From: AP-15 sp963788085
GTDB taxonomy: Bacteria > Pseudomonadota > Alphaproteobacteria > ATCC43930 > CGMCC-115725
Reading direction: 5' to 3'
DNA: 64,000 bases
Assembly: GCA_963788085.1 (NCBI GenBank)
Contig: CAWBFS010000074.1
Coordinates: 178,230-242,229, forward strand
The notes below the pieces were generated by a model that was not told the DNA's origin, did no database searches, and saw only the letters and a program-made list of their open reading frames with translations. A program made the position numbers and the translations under genes. Of the stretch, positions 27,154 to 42,125 are shown one piece after another; position 1 is the stretch's first letter, and each line of letters opens with the position of its first letter.

Positions 27154-30100
27154 CCGGGAACCTCCTCGAAGACGCCATGGGCCGGCTTGCCGTCATTGCC
27201 CTTGCGCAGCATCGCAAACAGGTACGGAACGACAAGCAGCGTGGTCGGGGTCGCGAACAGCAGGCCGCCTATGACGGCGCGCGCGAGCGCGGCGTTCTGC
27301 TCCTCGCCGGGGCCGCCGATCGCCATCGGGATCATGCCGACGATCATCGCCGTCGCGGTCATCAGCACCGGCCGAATGCGGGTATGCCCGGCCGAGATCG
27401 CAGCATCGAAGGCCGTGCTGCCGGCGAGTTGCTGCTCGCGCGCGAAGGTGACGAGCAGGATCGAGTTTGCCGACGCGACACCGACTGCCATGATCGCGCC
27501 CATCAGCGAGGGCACGCTGAGGGTCGTATTGGTGATGTAAAGCATTGTGACGATGCCGCAAAAGGTCGCCGGCAGCGCCAGAATGACGACGAACGGATCG
27601 CCGAAATTCTGGTAATTGACGACCATCAGCAGGTAGACGAAGACAGCCGCGAACAAGCAGGCCGATCGTCATGTCGCGAAAGGCCTGGTTCATGCTGTCG
27701 ATCTGGCCGGTCACCTGGATCGTGTTGCCGGGCGCGAGCTGTTTCTTGAGGTCGGTCGTGATCTTGTCGATGTCGGTCGCGATGCTGCCGAGATCGCGGC
27801 CTTGGGTGCTGGCATAAACTTCGTAGACCGGCTGAATGTTGGCCTGGTTTGCGCTGCCCGGCACCGAGTCGCGCGTGAAGGTCGCCACATTGCTGAGCTC
27901 TCCCGGGACCGGTAGCGTCGCCGGCAACGCGGTGGTCGTGCTCACCGACGCGGAGGTCGCCACATTGCCGAGCTGTCCGGGAACCGGTTGCGTTGCCGGC
28001 GTGCGAGGTACCGGTGCTGACCGGCGTATTGCCGAGATCGCCCAGCGAGCTGACCAGATATTGCGGCGTTTGCACCGCGATGTAATAGGGAATGCCGTTC
28101 GTCGGATCGGTCCAGAAGTTGGGCTGGACCTGCTCGGAGGAACTAAGGCTCGTACTGATGTTGTTGCCGATGTCGCTCACCGTGATGCCGAATTGCAGAG
28201 CCCGCGCGCGATCGATCCGGACGTAGAAGTCAGGCGCATAGACCTCCTGTTGAATATGAGCGTCGACGACGCCCGGAATGGCCGCGATACGGCGCCGCAT
28301 CTCCTCGGCAACGTGCAGGTTCTTGACCCGGTCATAACCGACCGTGCGCACGTCGATCTGCGCGGTGAGCCCAAAATTCAGGATTTGTGTCGCCATGTCG
28401 GCGGGCTGGAAATAAAACAAATCCGCCGGGAATGCCGCCGGCAGGACTTCGCGCAACTGGCGCACGTAATCGGCGGTGGGCGCGTGGCCATCTTTGAGCG
28501 ACACCATGATCACGCCGTCATTGACCGCGATCGAGGTGCCGTCGGCGAACGCCCAGTTATAGGAGCGCGCCGGCACCCCGAAATTGTCGACGATCAGATC
28601 GAGGTCTTGTTTCGGAATGACCTGACGGATCTTGTCCTCGACCGCCTGGAAGATCTGCTCTGTCACCTCGATGCGGGTGCCCGGAGGCGCGCGGACATGG
28701 AGCTGGATCATGCCGCCGTCGATCGCCGGATAGAAATCACGGCCGACAAAAGTGAACATCACAGCGCCGAGCGCGAGAACGAGCATAACGAGGATCGGGA
28801 CGATGGCCCGGCGGGTCAGCAGCGTCGTCAGAAGCCCGACATAGCCCTGCCGCAGATGTTCGAAGCCGCGCTCGAAGGAGGCGTGGAAGCGTGCAAAGAA
28901 GCCGCTACCGGGATCTCCGGGGGAACCGCCGTGCTGCTGACCCTTGAGCAGTTGGCCAATCGTGATCGGCGTCAGGGTGCGCGACAGGCCATAAGAGGCG
29001 AGCATCGCAAAGACGACGGCGAGGCCGAGCGGCGTGAACAGATATTTCGCCGGCCCTTCGAGAAAGACCACCGAGGTAAAGACGCAGCTGATCGCGAGTG
29101 TCGAAACCAGTGTCGGCACCGCGATTTCGGCAGCGCCATGGAGCGTCGCGCGCGGCAGCGGCATTTTTTCTTCATCGAGCAGGCGGTAGGTGTTCTCGAT
29201 CGTCACCGTCGAATCGTCGACGAGAATGCCGACCGCGAGCGCGAGGCCCGCCCAAGGTCATCGTGTTGATCGTCTCGCCGAGGAAGTAGAGCACGACGAG
29301 CGAGGTCAGCATCGCCAGCGGGATCGAGATCATCACGACGATCGTCGGGCGCCACGAGCCGAGGAAGAGCAGGATCATCAGCGCCGTGAGCCCGGCAGCG
29401 ATCGCCCCTTCGCGCAGCACGGCAAACAACGAAGAAGTCACGAATACCGACTGATCGAACAGCGATTTGATGACCATGCCGGAGGGCGCCGCGGCCCGCG
29501 CGATGTCCAGTACGTGCTTGACCGCATTGACGACGGTCAATGTCGAAGCATTGCCGTTCTTGATGATGCTGAGCAGCACCGAGCGTTTGCCGTCCGCGCG
29601 CACAATATTCTGCTGCACCAGGTTGCCGTCGCGCACATGACCGATGTCCCGGAGGAACACGGTGGCGCCGTTCGAGTAGCTGACCGGGATGTCGTTGAGC
29701 GCCTCGATTGTCGGCGGCATCGAATTGGTGCGGACGGTGTAATCGGTCTTGCCGATCTTCTCATCGCCGCCGGGCAGGGTCAGGTTCTGCGCGTTGACCG
29801 CATTCACGACCTGTAGCGGCGTCAGGCCTTTGGAGAGCAGCTTGGTCTGGTCGATATCGACCATGATCTGGCGATATTTTCCGCCGGCAGGCGTCGGCAA
29901 AGTGACGCCGTGGATCGGCGCAATCATCTGCCGCAGTCGATAAATACCGTAATCGTAGAGTTGCGACTCGCTGAGCCTGTCGGAGCTGAGGCTGATCTGC
30001 AGGACGGGAACCGCCGACGCACTGTATTGCACGACAATTGGTGGCTGGGTCCCGGTCGGCAGCAATGCGCGGATCGCATTCGTAGCGGCGACGACCTGAG

Positions 30101-30419
30101 AGATCGCCAGATCTAGGTTCGCATCGGGCTGGAAGTAGAGCTTCTGAACCGCAATGCCGTTGACGGTTTCGGCTTCGATGTCCTTGATGCCGTTGACGTT
30201 GGAGCTGATCGCGTACTGGCTGTAGGTGGTGAAGCGCTGCTCCATCTCGGTCGTGTTGAGGCCGGTGTACTGCCAGATGACCGAGACCACCGGGATCCTG
30301 ATCTCGGGAAAAATATCGGTCGGCATCTCGACGGCGGCGGTCACGCCGAGAAACAAGATCAGCGCCGCCACCACATAGAAGGTATGCGGGTATTTCAGCG
30401 CAAAGCGAACGATCCCCAA
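27150..30419 (-). CDS. RND-family efflux pump permease, three frameshifts
   Basis: About 1090 residues once frames are joined, the normal RND size. The N-terminus MGIVRFALKYPHTFYVVAAL carries TM1. The porter domain follows (PEIRIPVVSVIWQYTGLNTT). After the first break, at about 29246-29249, comes the TM4 proton-relay motif LALAVGILVDDSTVTIENT. The second TM bundle ends with MGAIMAVGVASANSILLVTF and RPVLMTATAMIVGMIPMAIG. The other breaks lie at about 28010-28020 and 27655. The pump exports organic compounds using the proton gradient; the substrate is unknown. First gene of a two-gene operon with the adaptor. Confidence 0.88.
27881..27999. repeat. 75-bp-period duplication inside the RND gene
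   Basis: Bases 27881-27924 and 27956-27999 are about 85 percent identical, with starts 75 bases (25 codons) apart. On the coding strand they encode PVPGQLGNVAT and PVPGELSNVAT. The duplication enlarges a periplasmic loop of the porter domain next to a frame break. Confidence 0.7.
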
Positions 30420-30698
30420 GCAACGCCTCGCTCAGTTCTGGGCCAACCTCAAACTCACAGATCTAGGTGTGCGGTGACCCAAGCCCGAGTAAAATCCGGT
30501 AAAAATCCGTGAAGCGCAGCAATCACATGCACGCGAGAACCGAACGCCCGGAGCTGCGTTGCGCGGTCTCCGACAGTGCCTTTACCAAATTTTACGAAGA
30601 GTGATTGGCGCCGCCGGCATCAGCTACACATATCCGCTCATGAAAGGCCGGTTGGGTCGTCAGAGTGCCCGGTGCGGCCAGCTGCAAAGGAGTTGATT
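30420..30698. other. Divergent promoter region
   Basis: About 280 bases between the divergent RND pump and Gly/His-rich protein genes. No gene is supported. It should contain both promoters, but no clear boxes were identified. Confidence 0.45.
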
Positions 30699-31250
30699 AT
30701 GCGTAAATTAGGCAATGGCGGAGCCCGGCCCAGAAACAGGTGGCGTGTGATCGGCATTGCAGCTGCGTTGCTGGGCGCGGCCGTTCTCGGCCAGCCAGAT
30801 CTAGCCCACGCAGCGCACGGTGGCGGAGGCGGATTCCATGGCGGCGGAGGGGGTTTCCACGGCGGCGGTTTCCACGGCGGGGGCTTCCACGGCGGATTTG
30901 GCGGGTTTCACGGCGGTGGTTTCCACGGCGGTGGATTTCACGCCGACGGTTTCCATGGGGGCGGGTTTCACGGCAGCTTCGCAGGCCTGCACAACGGCTT
31001 CGCCGGCGGGAATGGGGGGCACTGGTACCATGGCTGGCACGGCGGACGCTACGGCTGGTGGTGGGCGGCGCCCGGACTGGCGTGGACGTATTATGATTAT
31101 CCGTACTGGGGCTATTATCCAGATTACGACGATTACGGCTACAGCCAGCCTTACGCCAGCCAAACCTGGTACTATTGCTCCGATCCGGCAGGCTATTACC
31201 CGTACGTAACGCAGTGCAACACCGGCTGGCAGGCGGTTCCAGCCAGCTGA
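30699..31250 (+). CDS. Exported Gly/His-rich repeat protein
   Basis: 183 residues. An N-terminal signal peptide (RWRVIGIAAALLGAAVLG, cut near AHAA) precedes about ten copies of a GFHGGG-type unit (residues 48-95). A Trp/Tyr-rich tail follows (HGGRYGWWWAAPGLAWTYYD), ending with two Cys (YYCSDPAGYYPYVTQCNTGW). The His-rich repeats could bind metal, but this is inference. Such proteins are common and uncharacterised in soil alphaproteobacteria. AAAGGAG precedes the start at 30699. Confidence 0.75.
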   Translation: MRKLGNGGARPRNRWRVIGIAAALLGAAVLGQPDLAHAAHGGGGGFHGGGGGFHGGGFHGGGFHGGFGGFHGGGFHGGGFHADGFHGGGFHGSFAGLHNGFAGGNGGHWYHGWHGGRYGWWWAAPGLAWTYYDYPYWGYYPDYDDYGYSQPYASQTWYYCSDPAGYYPYVTQCNTGWQAVPAS

Positions 31251-31463
31251 CCCGTCCGAGCGTATTCTCGCGGCCGCCTTCCGAGGCCGCCGCGAGACGA
31301 GCCCGCATCCGACATCCTGGGGTGACTGAGGGCGGCCCTGTTTCCTGACCCATCGCAGCGATACGCATATCTGGTTCGCCCTTGTGAATTGCGGTCAGCC
31401 TCGCGCCACGGGGGCGGCTGCGTTACCATGCCCCGGGATTTGATCGCATCGGAGGAAATGTCG

Positions 31464-32591
31464 ATGACCCGCGCCTATGACGTTGTCGATGCCGACGGCC
31501 ACATTCTGGAGCCGCTCGATCTGTGGGACGAATACATCGATCCCGAGTTCCGCGAGCGCCGGCCGCGCTTTGTCATCGACCAGAACGGCAAGGAGCGCCT
31601 CGAGGTCGAGGGCAAATTGCTGGGCAATCCGCGGGGGATCGGCAGCCTCGGCGCGGTCGGTGTCCGGCAAGGCGCCGTCAAGCTCGACAGCCTCAAATAT
31701 GCCGAAGGGAAGAAGGGCGGGTTCGACCCGCACGCGCGCATCGTCGACATGGATGCCGACGGCATCGACGCCGCTTTCCTCTACCCCAGCCTCGGCCTGT
31801 TCGCGGGCGCCGTCGAGGATCCCAGCCTCGCCGCCGGGATGTGCCGCGCCTATAACCGCTGGCTCGCCGATTACTGCAAGCCCTACCCCGACCGGCTGTT
31901 CGGGGTCGCGATGCTGCCGATGCAGTCGGTCGAGCTCGCGATCGAGGAGATGCGCCACGCCCGCCAAGAGCTCGGGATGCGCGGCGGCTTCCTGCGGCCG
32001 AACCCGTATCACGGCAACAAGATGATCAGCGACCCGATGTACGAGCCGTTCTGGGCGATGGCCGAGGAGCTCGACTTCTCGATCGGCTTTCACGAGGGCT
32101 CGACCACCGCGATGCCCACGGTCGGCGTCGACCGCTTCGAGAGCGACCGCGCGGCGCGCCACATGATCAGCCACACGATGGAGATGATGCTGGCGGCGAT
32201 GAGCGTGATCTGGGGCGGCGTTGTCGATCGTCACCCGCGATTGCGCGTCGCGTTCCTCGAATCGGGCGGCGGCTGGATCGCGCCCTGGCTCGACCGCATG
32301 GACCGGCATTTCGACGACCAGGGGTTCAACGATACCGCCCCAAAGATGCGGCCGAGCGAGCTCTTTCAGCGCAATTGCTGGATCTCGTTCGAGCCGGTCG
32401 AGAACAGCATCGCCGTGCTGGCCGACTATATCGGCCCGCACAAGATCATGTGGGCGACCGATTACCCGCATCAGGACGGGTTCTTCCCGGGTGCGCCCGA
32501 CATGATCCGCGAGCGGCTCGCGCCGTTGTCGTCCGAGGCGAAGCACCAGGTGTTGGCCGGCGGCGCGCTTGGGTTTTACGGCATGAACTGA
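31464..32591 (+). CDS. Amidohydrolase-family metal-dependent hydrolase
   Basis: 375 residues of the amidohydrolase-2 family. It begins VVDADGHILEPLDLWDEYID (D-x-D-x-H metal motif) and continues with SIGFHEGSTTAMPTVGVDRF, RLRVAFLESGGGWIAPWLDR and KIMWATDYPHQDGFFPGAPD. The family includes decarboxylases and hydrolases of aromatic acids. The start at 31464 is chosen because GGAGG is 8 bases upstream; ATG at 31458 would be too close. It probably belongs with the monooxygenase gene downstream. Substrate unknown. Confidence 0.85.
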   Translation: MTRAYDVVDADGHILEPLDLWDEYIDPEFRERRPRFVIDQNGKERLEVEGKLLGNPRGIGSLGAVGVRQGAVKLDSLKYAEGKKGGFDPHARIVDMDADGIDAAFLYPSLGLFAGAVEDPSLAAGMCRAYNRWLADYCKPYPDRLFGVAMLPMQSVELAIEEMRHARQELGMRGGFLRPNPYHGNKMISDPMYEPFWAMAEELDFSIGFHEGSTTAMPTVGVDRFESDRAARHMISHTMEMMLAAMSVIWGGVVDRHPRLRVAFLESGGGWIAPWLDRMDRHFDDQGFNDTAPKMRPSELFQRNCWISFEPVENSIAVLADYIGPHKIMWATDYPHQDGFFPGAPDMIRERLAPLSSEAKHQVLAGGALGFYGMN

Positions 32592-32817
32592 CGCGGGCGG
32601 TCCCGCTCGCGGGCCTCTGATCCGTGCCCGCGACGATGTTGTACGTGCTTCGAGATGCGCCCTCTGGGCGCTCCTCAGCATGAGGTATATTTTAGATAGC
32701 AGTGAGGATTGTCCTCATCCTGAGGAAGCCGCGCAGCGGCTGTCTCGAAGGACGCACAGCGCTGATCCAGCCCCTCGCCATTTCAATTTCCAGCCTGTCA
32801 GGCGTCAGGACAACAAG

Positions 32818-34456
32818 ATGATCGGTTTGCAGACGGCAGCGCGCAATTTCGAGGCCGACCTGGCCGCGGATTTCGACGCGGTCATCATTGGCGCCGGCGT
32901 TTCCGGCCTCTACCAGCTCTATAGGCTTCGCCAGCTCGGCCTCAGGGTACGGGTGTTCGAGACCGGAACCGGGGTCGGCGGCACCTGGTACTGGAACCGC
33001 TATCCCGGCGCCCGGTTCAATTCCGAGAGCTGGACCTACGGCTACTCTTTTTCCGAGGAGCTGCTGGACGAATGGGACTGGGAGGAACACTTCGCCGGGC
33101 AACCCGAGACCGAACGCTATCTGAACTATGTCGCAGACAAGTTCGGTCTGCGTCGCGACATCCAGTTCAACAGCCGGGTGACCGCCGCGCACTACCGGGA
33201 AGACACGCGCAGCTGGGACGTCATCTTGGAGGACGCTGCGTTACATCGCTCGCTTGCTGATCACCGCGATCGGCGTGCTCTCGGCGGCGACGATGCCGCG
33301 CATCTCCGGCGTCACGACGTTCCAAGGCCAGTCCTGCCATACGCATTACTGGCCGAAGGAACCGGTTCGCTTCGAGGGCAAGTGCGTCGCTGTGATCGGC
33401 ACGGGCGCGACCGGCGTGCAGACCATCACGGAAGTGGCCAAGACCGTCGGCCACCTGACGGTGTTCCAGCGCACCCCCCAATGGTGCGCGCCATTGCACA
33501 ACGGCAAGATCAGCCAGCAGGAGATGCGCCGGATCCGGGCCAACTATCCCGAAATCTTCGCGCGTTGCCAGAATACCTACGGCTGTTTCATCCACGCGAC
33601 CGACCCGCGCGCCACCCGCGAGGTGACGCAAGAGGAACGCGAGGCCTTCTGGGAGAAGCTCTACGGCGAGCCCGGTTTCGGCATCTGGATGGGCAATTTC
33701 CGCGATATCCTGGTGGACCGCGAGGCGAACGCGCTGATCTCCGATTTCGTCGCGCGCAAGATCCGCCCGCGCGTCAAGGACCCGGTAATCGCCGAGAAGC
33801 TGATCCCGAAAAACCACGGCTTCGGCACCCGCCGCGTGCCGCTCGAAAGCGGCTACTTCGAGGTCTACAACCAACCCAACGTCAAGCTGGTCGACATCAA
33901 CGCGACGCCGATCGAGCGCATCACCCCTAAGGGGATTAAGACCAGCGACGCCCAGTACGAGTTCGACATCATCATTTACGCCACCGGTTTCGACGCGATC
34001 ACCGGCGCTTTCGACCGCATCGACATCCGCGGCGTCGACGGGGTGTCGCTGAAGGAAAAATGGCAGGATGGGCCGCAAACCTTCCTCGGCATCTTGGTGG
34101 ACGGCTTTCCCAACATGCTCATGGTGATGGGCCCGCATGCCGGGCTCGGCAATTTTCCGCGCGCCGCCGAATACAGCGCCGATTGGGTGACCGGGCTGAT
34201 CCACTTCGCGCGCGAGCGCGGCCTGACCCGCATCGAGGCAACCGCGGCGGGTGCCGCTGCGTGGACCGACCACGTCATCGCCTCGAGCGAGGGCTTGCTG
34301 TTCACCGAGGTGAACTCGTGGATGACCGGCATCAACCGCAATGTCGAGGGCAAGCAGGTCCGCCGGATCATGCGCTACAGCGGCGGCCACCCCAAGTTCC
34401 GCGAGCGGTGCGAAGCGGCGGCGGCGGACGGCTATCGCGAGCTGTCGCTGGCTTAG
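32818..34456 (+). CDS. Baeyer-Villiger-type flavin monooxygenase, one-base frameshift
   Basis: Two Rossmann motifs, FAD GAGVSGLYQLYRLRQLG and NADPH VAVIGTGATGVQTITEVAK, flank the Baeyer-Villiger fingerprint FQGQSCHTHYWP (F-x-G-x-x-x-H-x-x-x-W). Other class features are GTWYWNRYPGARFNSESWTY and the C-terminal NVEGKQVRRIMRYSGGHPKF. The enzyme inserts oxygen next to a carbonyl, giving esters or lactones from ketones. The frame breaks at about 33236-33239 and one base off rejoins VILEDA to RYIARLLITAIGVLSA. The repaired length is about 545 residues. It sits between an amidohydrolase and a hydrolase-like gene, suggesting a catabolic cluster. Confidence 0.88.
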
Positions 34457-34495
34457 GCAGCACGACCGCGGCTCCCCTTACCTGACGAGATTGCG

Positions 34496-35104
34496 ATGCC
34501 AGAACCCGAACACATCGATCGGCGCCGGGCGGCACTGATCGCTTACGACGTTTGCCGGCGCGCGCTGGCGCCGTCGGATCCCGCGCGGAGGGCTGCGATG
34601 CGACCTGTGCTCGATGCCTGGGTGAAGATGATCGCGGTCGCGCGGGCGGCTGGTGTGCCGGTGATCTACACGACACCAGTCAGCCGCGCCGACGGCGCCG
34701 ACGTCGTCATGCTGCTGACCGACCTTTCGGCGGAGACCGGCGTGCCGCCACTCACCAACGCTGTCGAGGGCACGGCAGAGGCCGGCTTCCCCGATGAGAT
34801 CGCGCCGCGGCCCGATGATTACGTCTTCCTCAAGCGCCGGCCGAGCGCCTTCTACGGGACGGGCGTCGCCGAACTGCTGCACATGCTGCGGCGCGACACG
34901 ATCATCATCGCCGGCGGCGCCACCAATCGCGGCGTCGAGACGAGCGTCCGCGAGGCCTTCAACCTCGACCTCGCGTCTGTCGTCGTGCGCGAGTGCTGCT
35001 GGAGCGGCGACCCCGCCGCCCACGCCTACAGCCTCGACAAGGCGATGAAAATGTACGCCCGCATCCGAAGCCTCGACCAGGTCGCGGCGATGCTGCGGGG
35101 ATGA
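34496..35104 (+). CDS. Isochorismatase-like hydrolase family protein lacking the catalytic cysteine
   Basis: 202 residues with the isochorismatase fold. The N-terminal strand ALIAYDVCRRAL holds the Asp, and VFLKRRPSAFYGT holds the Lys. At the position of the nucleophile the family has TNxCVE-type sequence, but this protein reads GGATNRGVETSVREAFNLD, with Gly where Cys is expected. It may be a non-hydrolytic relative or use another residue (a Cys pair follows in VVVRECCW). A near-identical but truncated copy lies at 43621. It follows the monooxygenase by 40 bases. Substrate unknown. Confidence 0.8.
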   Translation: MPEPEHIDRRRAALIAYDVCRRALAPSDPARRAAMRPVLDAWVKMIAVARAAGVPVIYTTPVSRADGADVVMLLTDLSAETGVPPLTNAVEGTAEAGFPDEIAPRPDDYVFLKRRPSAFYGTGVAELLHMLRRDTIIIAGGATNRGVETSVREAFNLDLASVVVRECCWSGDPAAHAYSLDKAMKMYARIRSLDQVAAMLRG

Positions 35105-35355
35105 GCGGTCACCACGCGATTTGTTCCAAACTGCACGCGAAGGGCGGCAATGATCGGCCGACATGCGCCGATTACGGCCGTTCGCGGCTCCTCGCCAAAC
35201 CCCAGGGTTTGATCCTAAACCGGCCATTCGTTCTTCCCCCTCGACGGAAGGAATTTTGCTCCGATCACTGGCGACCTGCGCTGCGAGACAACCCTGTGGG
35301 GGCATGACCGATCCGAGTATGATCGAGCAGGCAACACGACCCCACGAGGTCGCAA

Positions 35356-40079
<4,724 letters not shown>

Positions 40080-40083
<4 letters not shown>

Positions 40084-40469
40084 GCGTCAGCATCCTGGTT
40101 GTCGATGACGAGCCGGATGTCGCCGAGATGTTCCGCCAGCGCTTTCGCCGCGAAGCGCGCCAAGGCACCTATGTCCTGCATTTCGCCTATTCTGGTGAGG
40201 AAGCACTGGACAAGATTGCCGCGGGCATCGAGCCGCAGCTGATCGTGATCCTGTCGGACATAAACATGCCGATCATGGACGGGCTGGAGTTGCTGCGCGA
40301 GGTCAAGACGCGGCGGCCCGATCTGCCCGTGATGATGGTGACCGCCTATGGCGACGATGAGCGACGGCGCCTGGCCGGCGAGTATGGCGCCGCCGAGTTC
40401 ATCACCAAGCCGGTCGACTTTGAACGCCTAAAGGCGCAGCTAGGGCAATTGCCCAGCGCCCCAGATTGA
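40080..40469 (+). CDS. Single-domain response regulator (CheY-like receiver)
   Basis: 129 residues made of one receiver domain: acidic pocket ILVVDDEPDVAEMF, phospho-acceptor Asp60 in VILSDINMPIMDGLELL, the Thr in MMVTAYG and the Lys in FITKPVDF. No DNA-binding or enzymatic output domain is present. Its start overlaps the stop of the multi-GAF kinase (ATGA), so the two are translationally coupled and form a cognate pair. It probably passes phosphate onward or acts by protein contact. Confidence 0.93.
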
Positions 40470-40556
40470 AGAAATTCGTCGCTCGATCGAATGACTGCTT
40501 ACCCGCCCGGTCCGATTTGATTCTCGGGCAGGGCAAAGGTCGCGTTCGGTGAAGGG

Positions 40557-40613
40557 TTTCGGATGCCGGCCCGTGGTGACCTATCTGCGCGCGCTGAGGG
40601 CCGGCGTCCGAAA
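40557..40613. repeat. Strong inverted repeat between the response regulator and the IS91-type element
   Basis: TTTCGGATGCCGGCCC (40557-40572) pairs with GGGCCGGCGTCCGAAA (40598-40613), 15 of 16 bases, with a 25-base loop. It could terminate the kinase operon or belong to the replication-end hairpin of the IS91-type element that follows. The sequence alone does not decide. Confidence 0.6.
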
Positions 40614-40891
40614 GCCTCCCAGGAAGGAACCCGCGGGGGCCGGGCGACAGCTTGCCGTCTATGGGGATTTGACGATGCGGCGGTTTGCGTTGTGGATGCG
40701 CTGGCCGGCGTAATCGGCGGCGGATCGACGATTGCGGTGGCGAGTTTGGCGCCACCGCGGCCGTCGACAGGGCAGTTTTAGCCTGATCGACGGTATAGGG
40801 CGTGCGGTTGGAGGCGGCGGGGCGACAGCGATGCGACGCCGGAAGCGGGGTTTCCCGGCAGGCGGAAGGTGCAATAAGGCGGTGATGGACG
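40614..40891. other. Non-coding stretch next to the transposase 3' end
   Basis: About 280 bases without recognisable protein sequence. It lies downstream of the transposase gene, where IS91-family elements carry their replication origin (oriIS). The exact element end is not visible by eye. Confidence 0.4.
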
Positions 40892-42115
40892 TCATGGCAT
40901 CGTGGCTCTGACCGCGGCTTCGGGCGATGGCGGGCCGCGGGGTGCGCCCCCGCGCTGGAAGGTCTCGACGATGACCATGCGGCCGCCGCAACAAGGGCAT
41001 GACGGGCGATGGTCTGCTGCGGCGCTGGCGGCTAGATCTGCGTCGTCGTGCTCTGCCGGCGGATCAGTGACTGCCACTGGCGCGCCGATCAGTTCTCTGG
41101 CGCGAGCGATATTGGCTTTGCAGGTGGCACTGGCGAGCAGTCCGTAGTGGCGGATGCGATGGAACCCCTTGGGCAGGAGGTGGAGCAGGAAGCGCCTGAT
41201 GAATTCGTCTGGCGCCAGCGTCATCGTGCCGTACCGTGCCCGTCCGTTGCGGCGGTAGTCCTTGAAGCGGAAGGTGACGCCACGGTGATCGAGGCCGATC
41301 AGTCGGCTGTTCGAGATGGCGACGCGGTGGGTATAGCGAGCGAGATAGGCGAGCACCGCCTCGGGCCCCGCAAAAGGGGCCTTGCCATAGACAAACCACT
41401 TCTTCTTCCTCAGCGGCGCGAGATAGGTGGCAAAGGCCGTCCGGTTGCGCAGACCGTCGAGCTCGCCGAAGAACACCAGCCGGCCCGCCGCGTGCGCGTC
41501 GGCGAGCCGCGTCAGGAAGAGCCGCCGGAACAGGCGGGACAATACGCGCACCGGTAAGAGGAAGCCGGGTCTGCAGTGCACCCAGTGCGTACCATCGAGC
41601 GATATCCCGCCGCCCGGCACGATCATGTGGAGATGCGGATGATGGGTCATCGCCGAGCCCCAAGTGTGGAGCACAGCGGTGATGCCGATGCGGGCGCCGA
41701 GATGTTTTGGATCGGCGGCGATGGTGAGCAATGTCTCAGACGCCGTGCGGAACAACAGATCGTAGACCACCGACTTGTTCTGGTAGGCAATCGGGGCGAT
41801 CTCGGCCGGCAGGGTGAAGACCAAATGGAAATAGCCGACCGGGAGCAGGTCGGCCTCGCGGGCGGCGAGCCAGTCCCGCGCCGCCGCGCCCTGGCACTTG
41901 GGGCAATGCCGGTTGCGGCAGGAGTTGTAGGCGATCCGGCTGTGGCCGCAATCCTCGCAGCGCTCGACATGACCACCGAGCGCGGCCGAGCGGCACTGCT
42001 CGATGGCTGACATCACCTTGAGCTGGCCGAGGCTCACATGCCCGGCGTTGGCCTTGCGCCAGGCGGCCCCATGGCGGTGAAAGACGTCTGCGACCTCCAG
42101 CCTCGGGCGGCGCAC
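40892..42115 (-). CDS. IS91-family Y2 transposase
   Basis: 407 residues. The N-terminal zinc-binding domain has the Cys/His array HVERCEDCGHSRIAYNSC with RNRHCPKCQG. The HUH motif is in MTHHPHLHMIVPGGGISLDG. The two catalytic tyrosines lie in AYLARYTHRVAISNSRLI and nearby residues. It nicks single-stranded DNA and drives rolling-circle transposition. The frame is intact. The C-terminal tail includes another CPCC-type cluster (PSCPCCGGRMVIVE). Confidence 0.92.
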   Translation of the reverse strand: MRRPRLEVADVFHRHGAAWRKANAGHVSLGQLKVMSAIEQCRSAALGGHVERCEDCGHSRIAYNSCRNRHCPKCQGAAARDWLAAREADLLPVGYFHLVFTLPAEIAPIAYQNKSVVYDLLFRTASETLLTIAADPKHLGARIGITAVLHTWGSAMTHHPHLHMIVPGGGISLDGTHWVHCRPGFLLPVRVLSRLFRRLFLTRLADAHAAGRLVFFGELDGLRNRTAFATYLAPLRKKKWFVYGKAPFAGPEAVLAYLARYTHRVAISNSRLIGLDHRGVTFRFKDYRRNGRARYGTMTLAPDEFIRRFLLHLLPKGFHRIRHYGLLASATCKANIARARELIGAPVAVTDPPAEHDDADLAASAAADHRPSCPCCGGRMVIVETFQRGGAPRGPPSPEAAVRATMP

Positions 42116-42125
42116 CGGCGCCCGG

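Noticed and set aside
30576..30698. N-terminal extension of the Gly/His-rich protein
   Set aside because: It would bury the signal peptide. The ATG at 30699 has AAAGGAG upstream and places the signal peptide at the N-terminus.
40470..40891. A gene between the response regulator and the transposase
   Set aside because: Open frames here are short and biased by GC-rich inverted repeats. The stretch is better explained as operon end plus element terminus.
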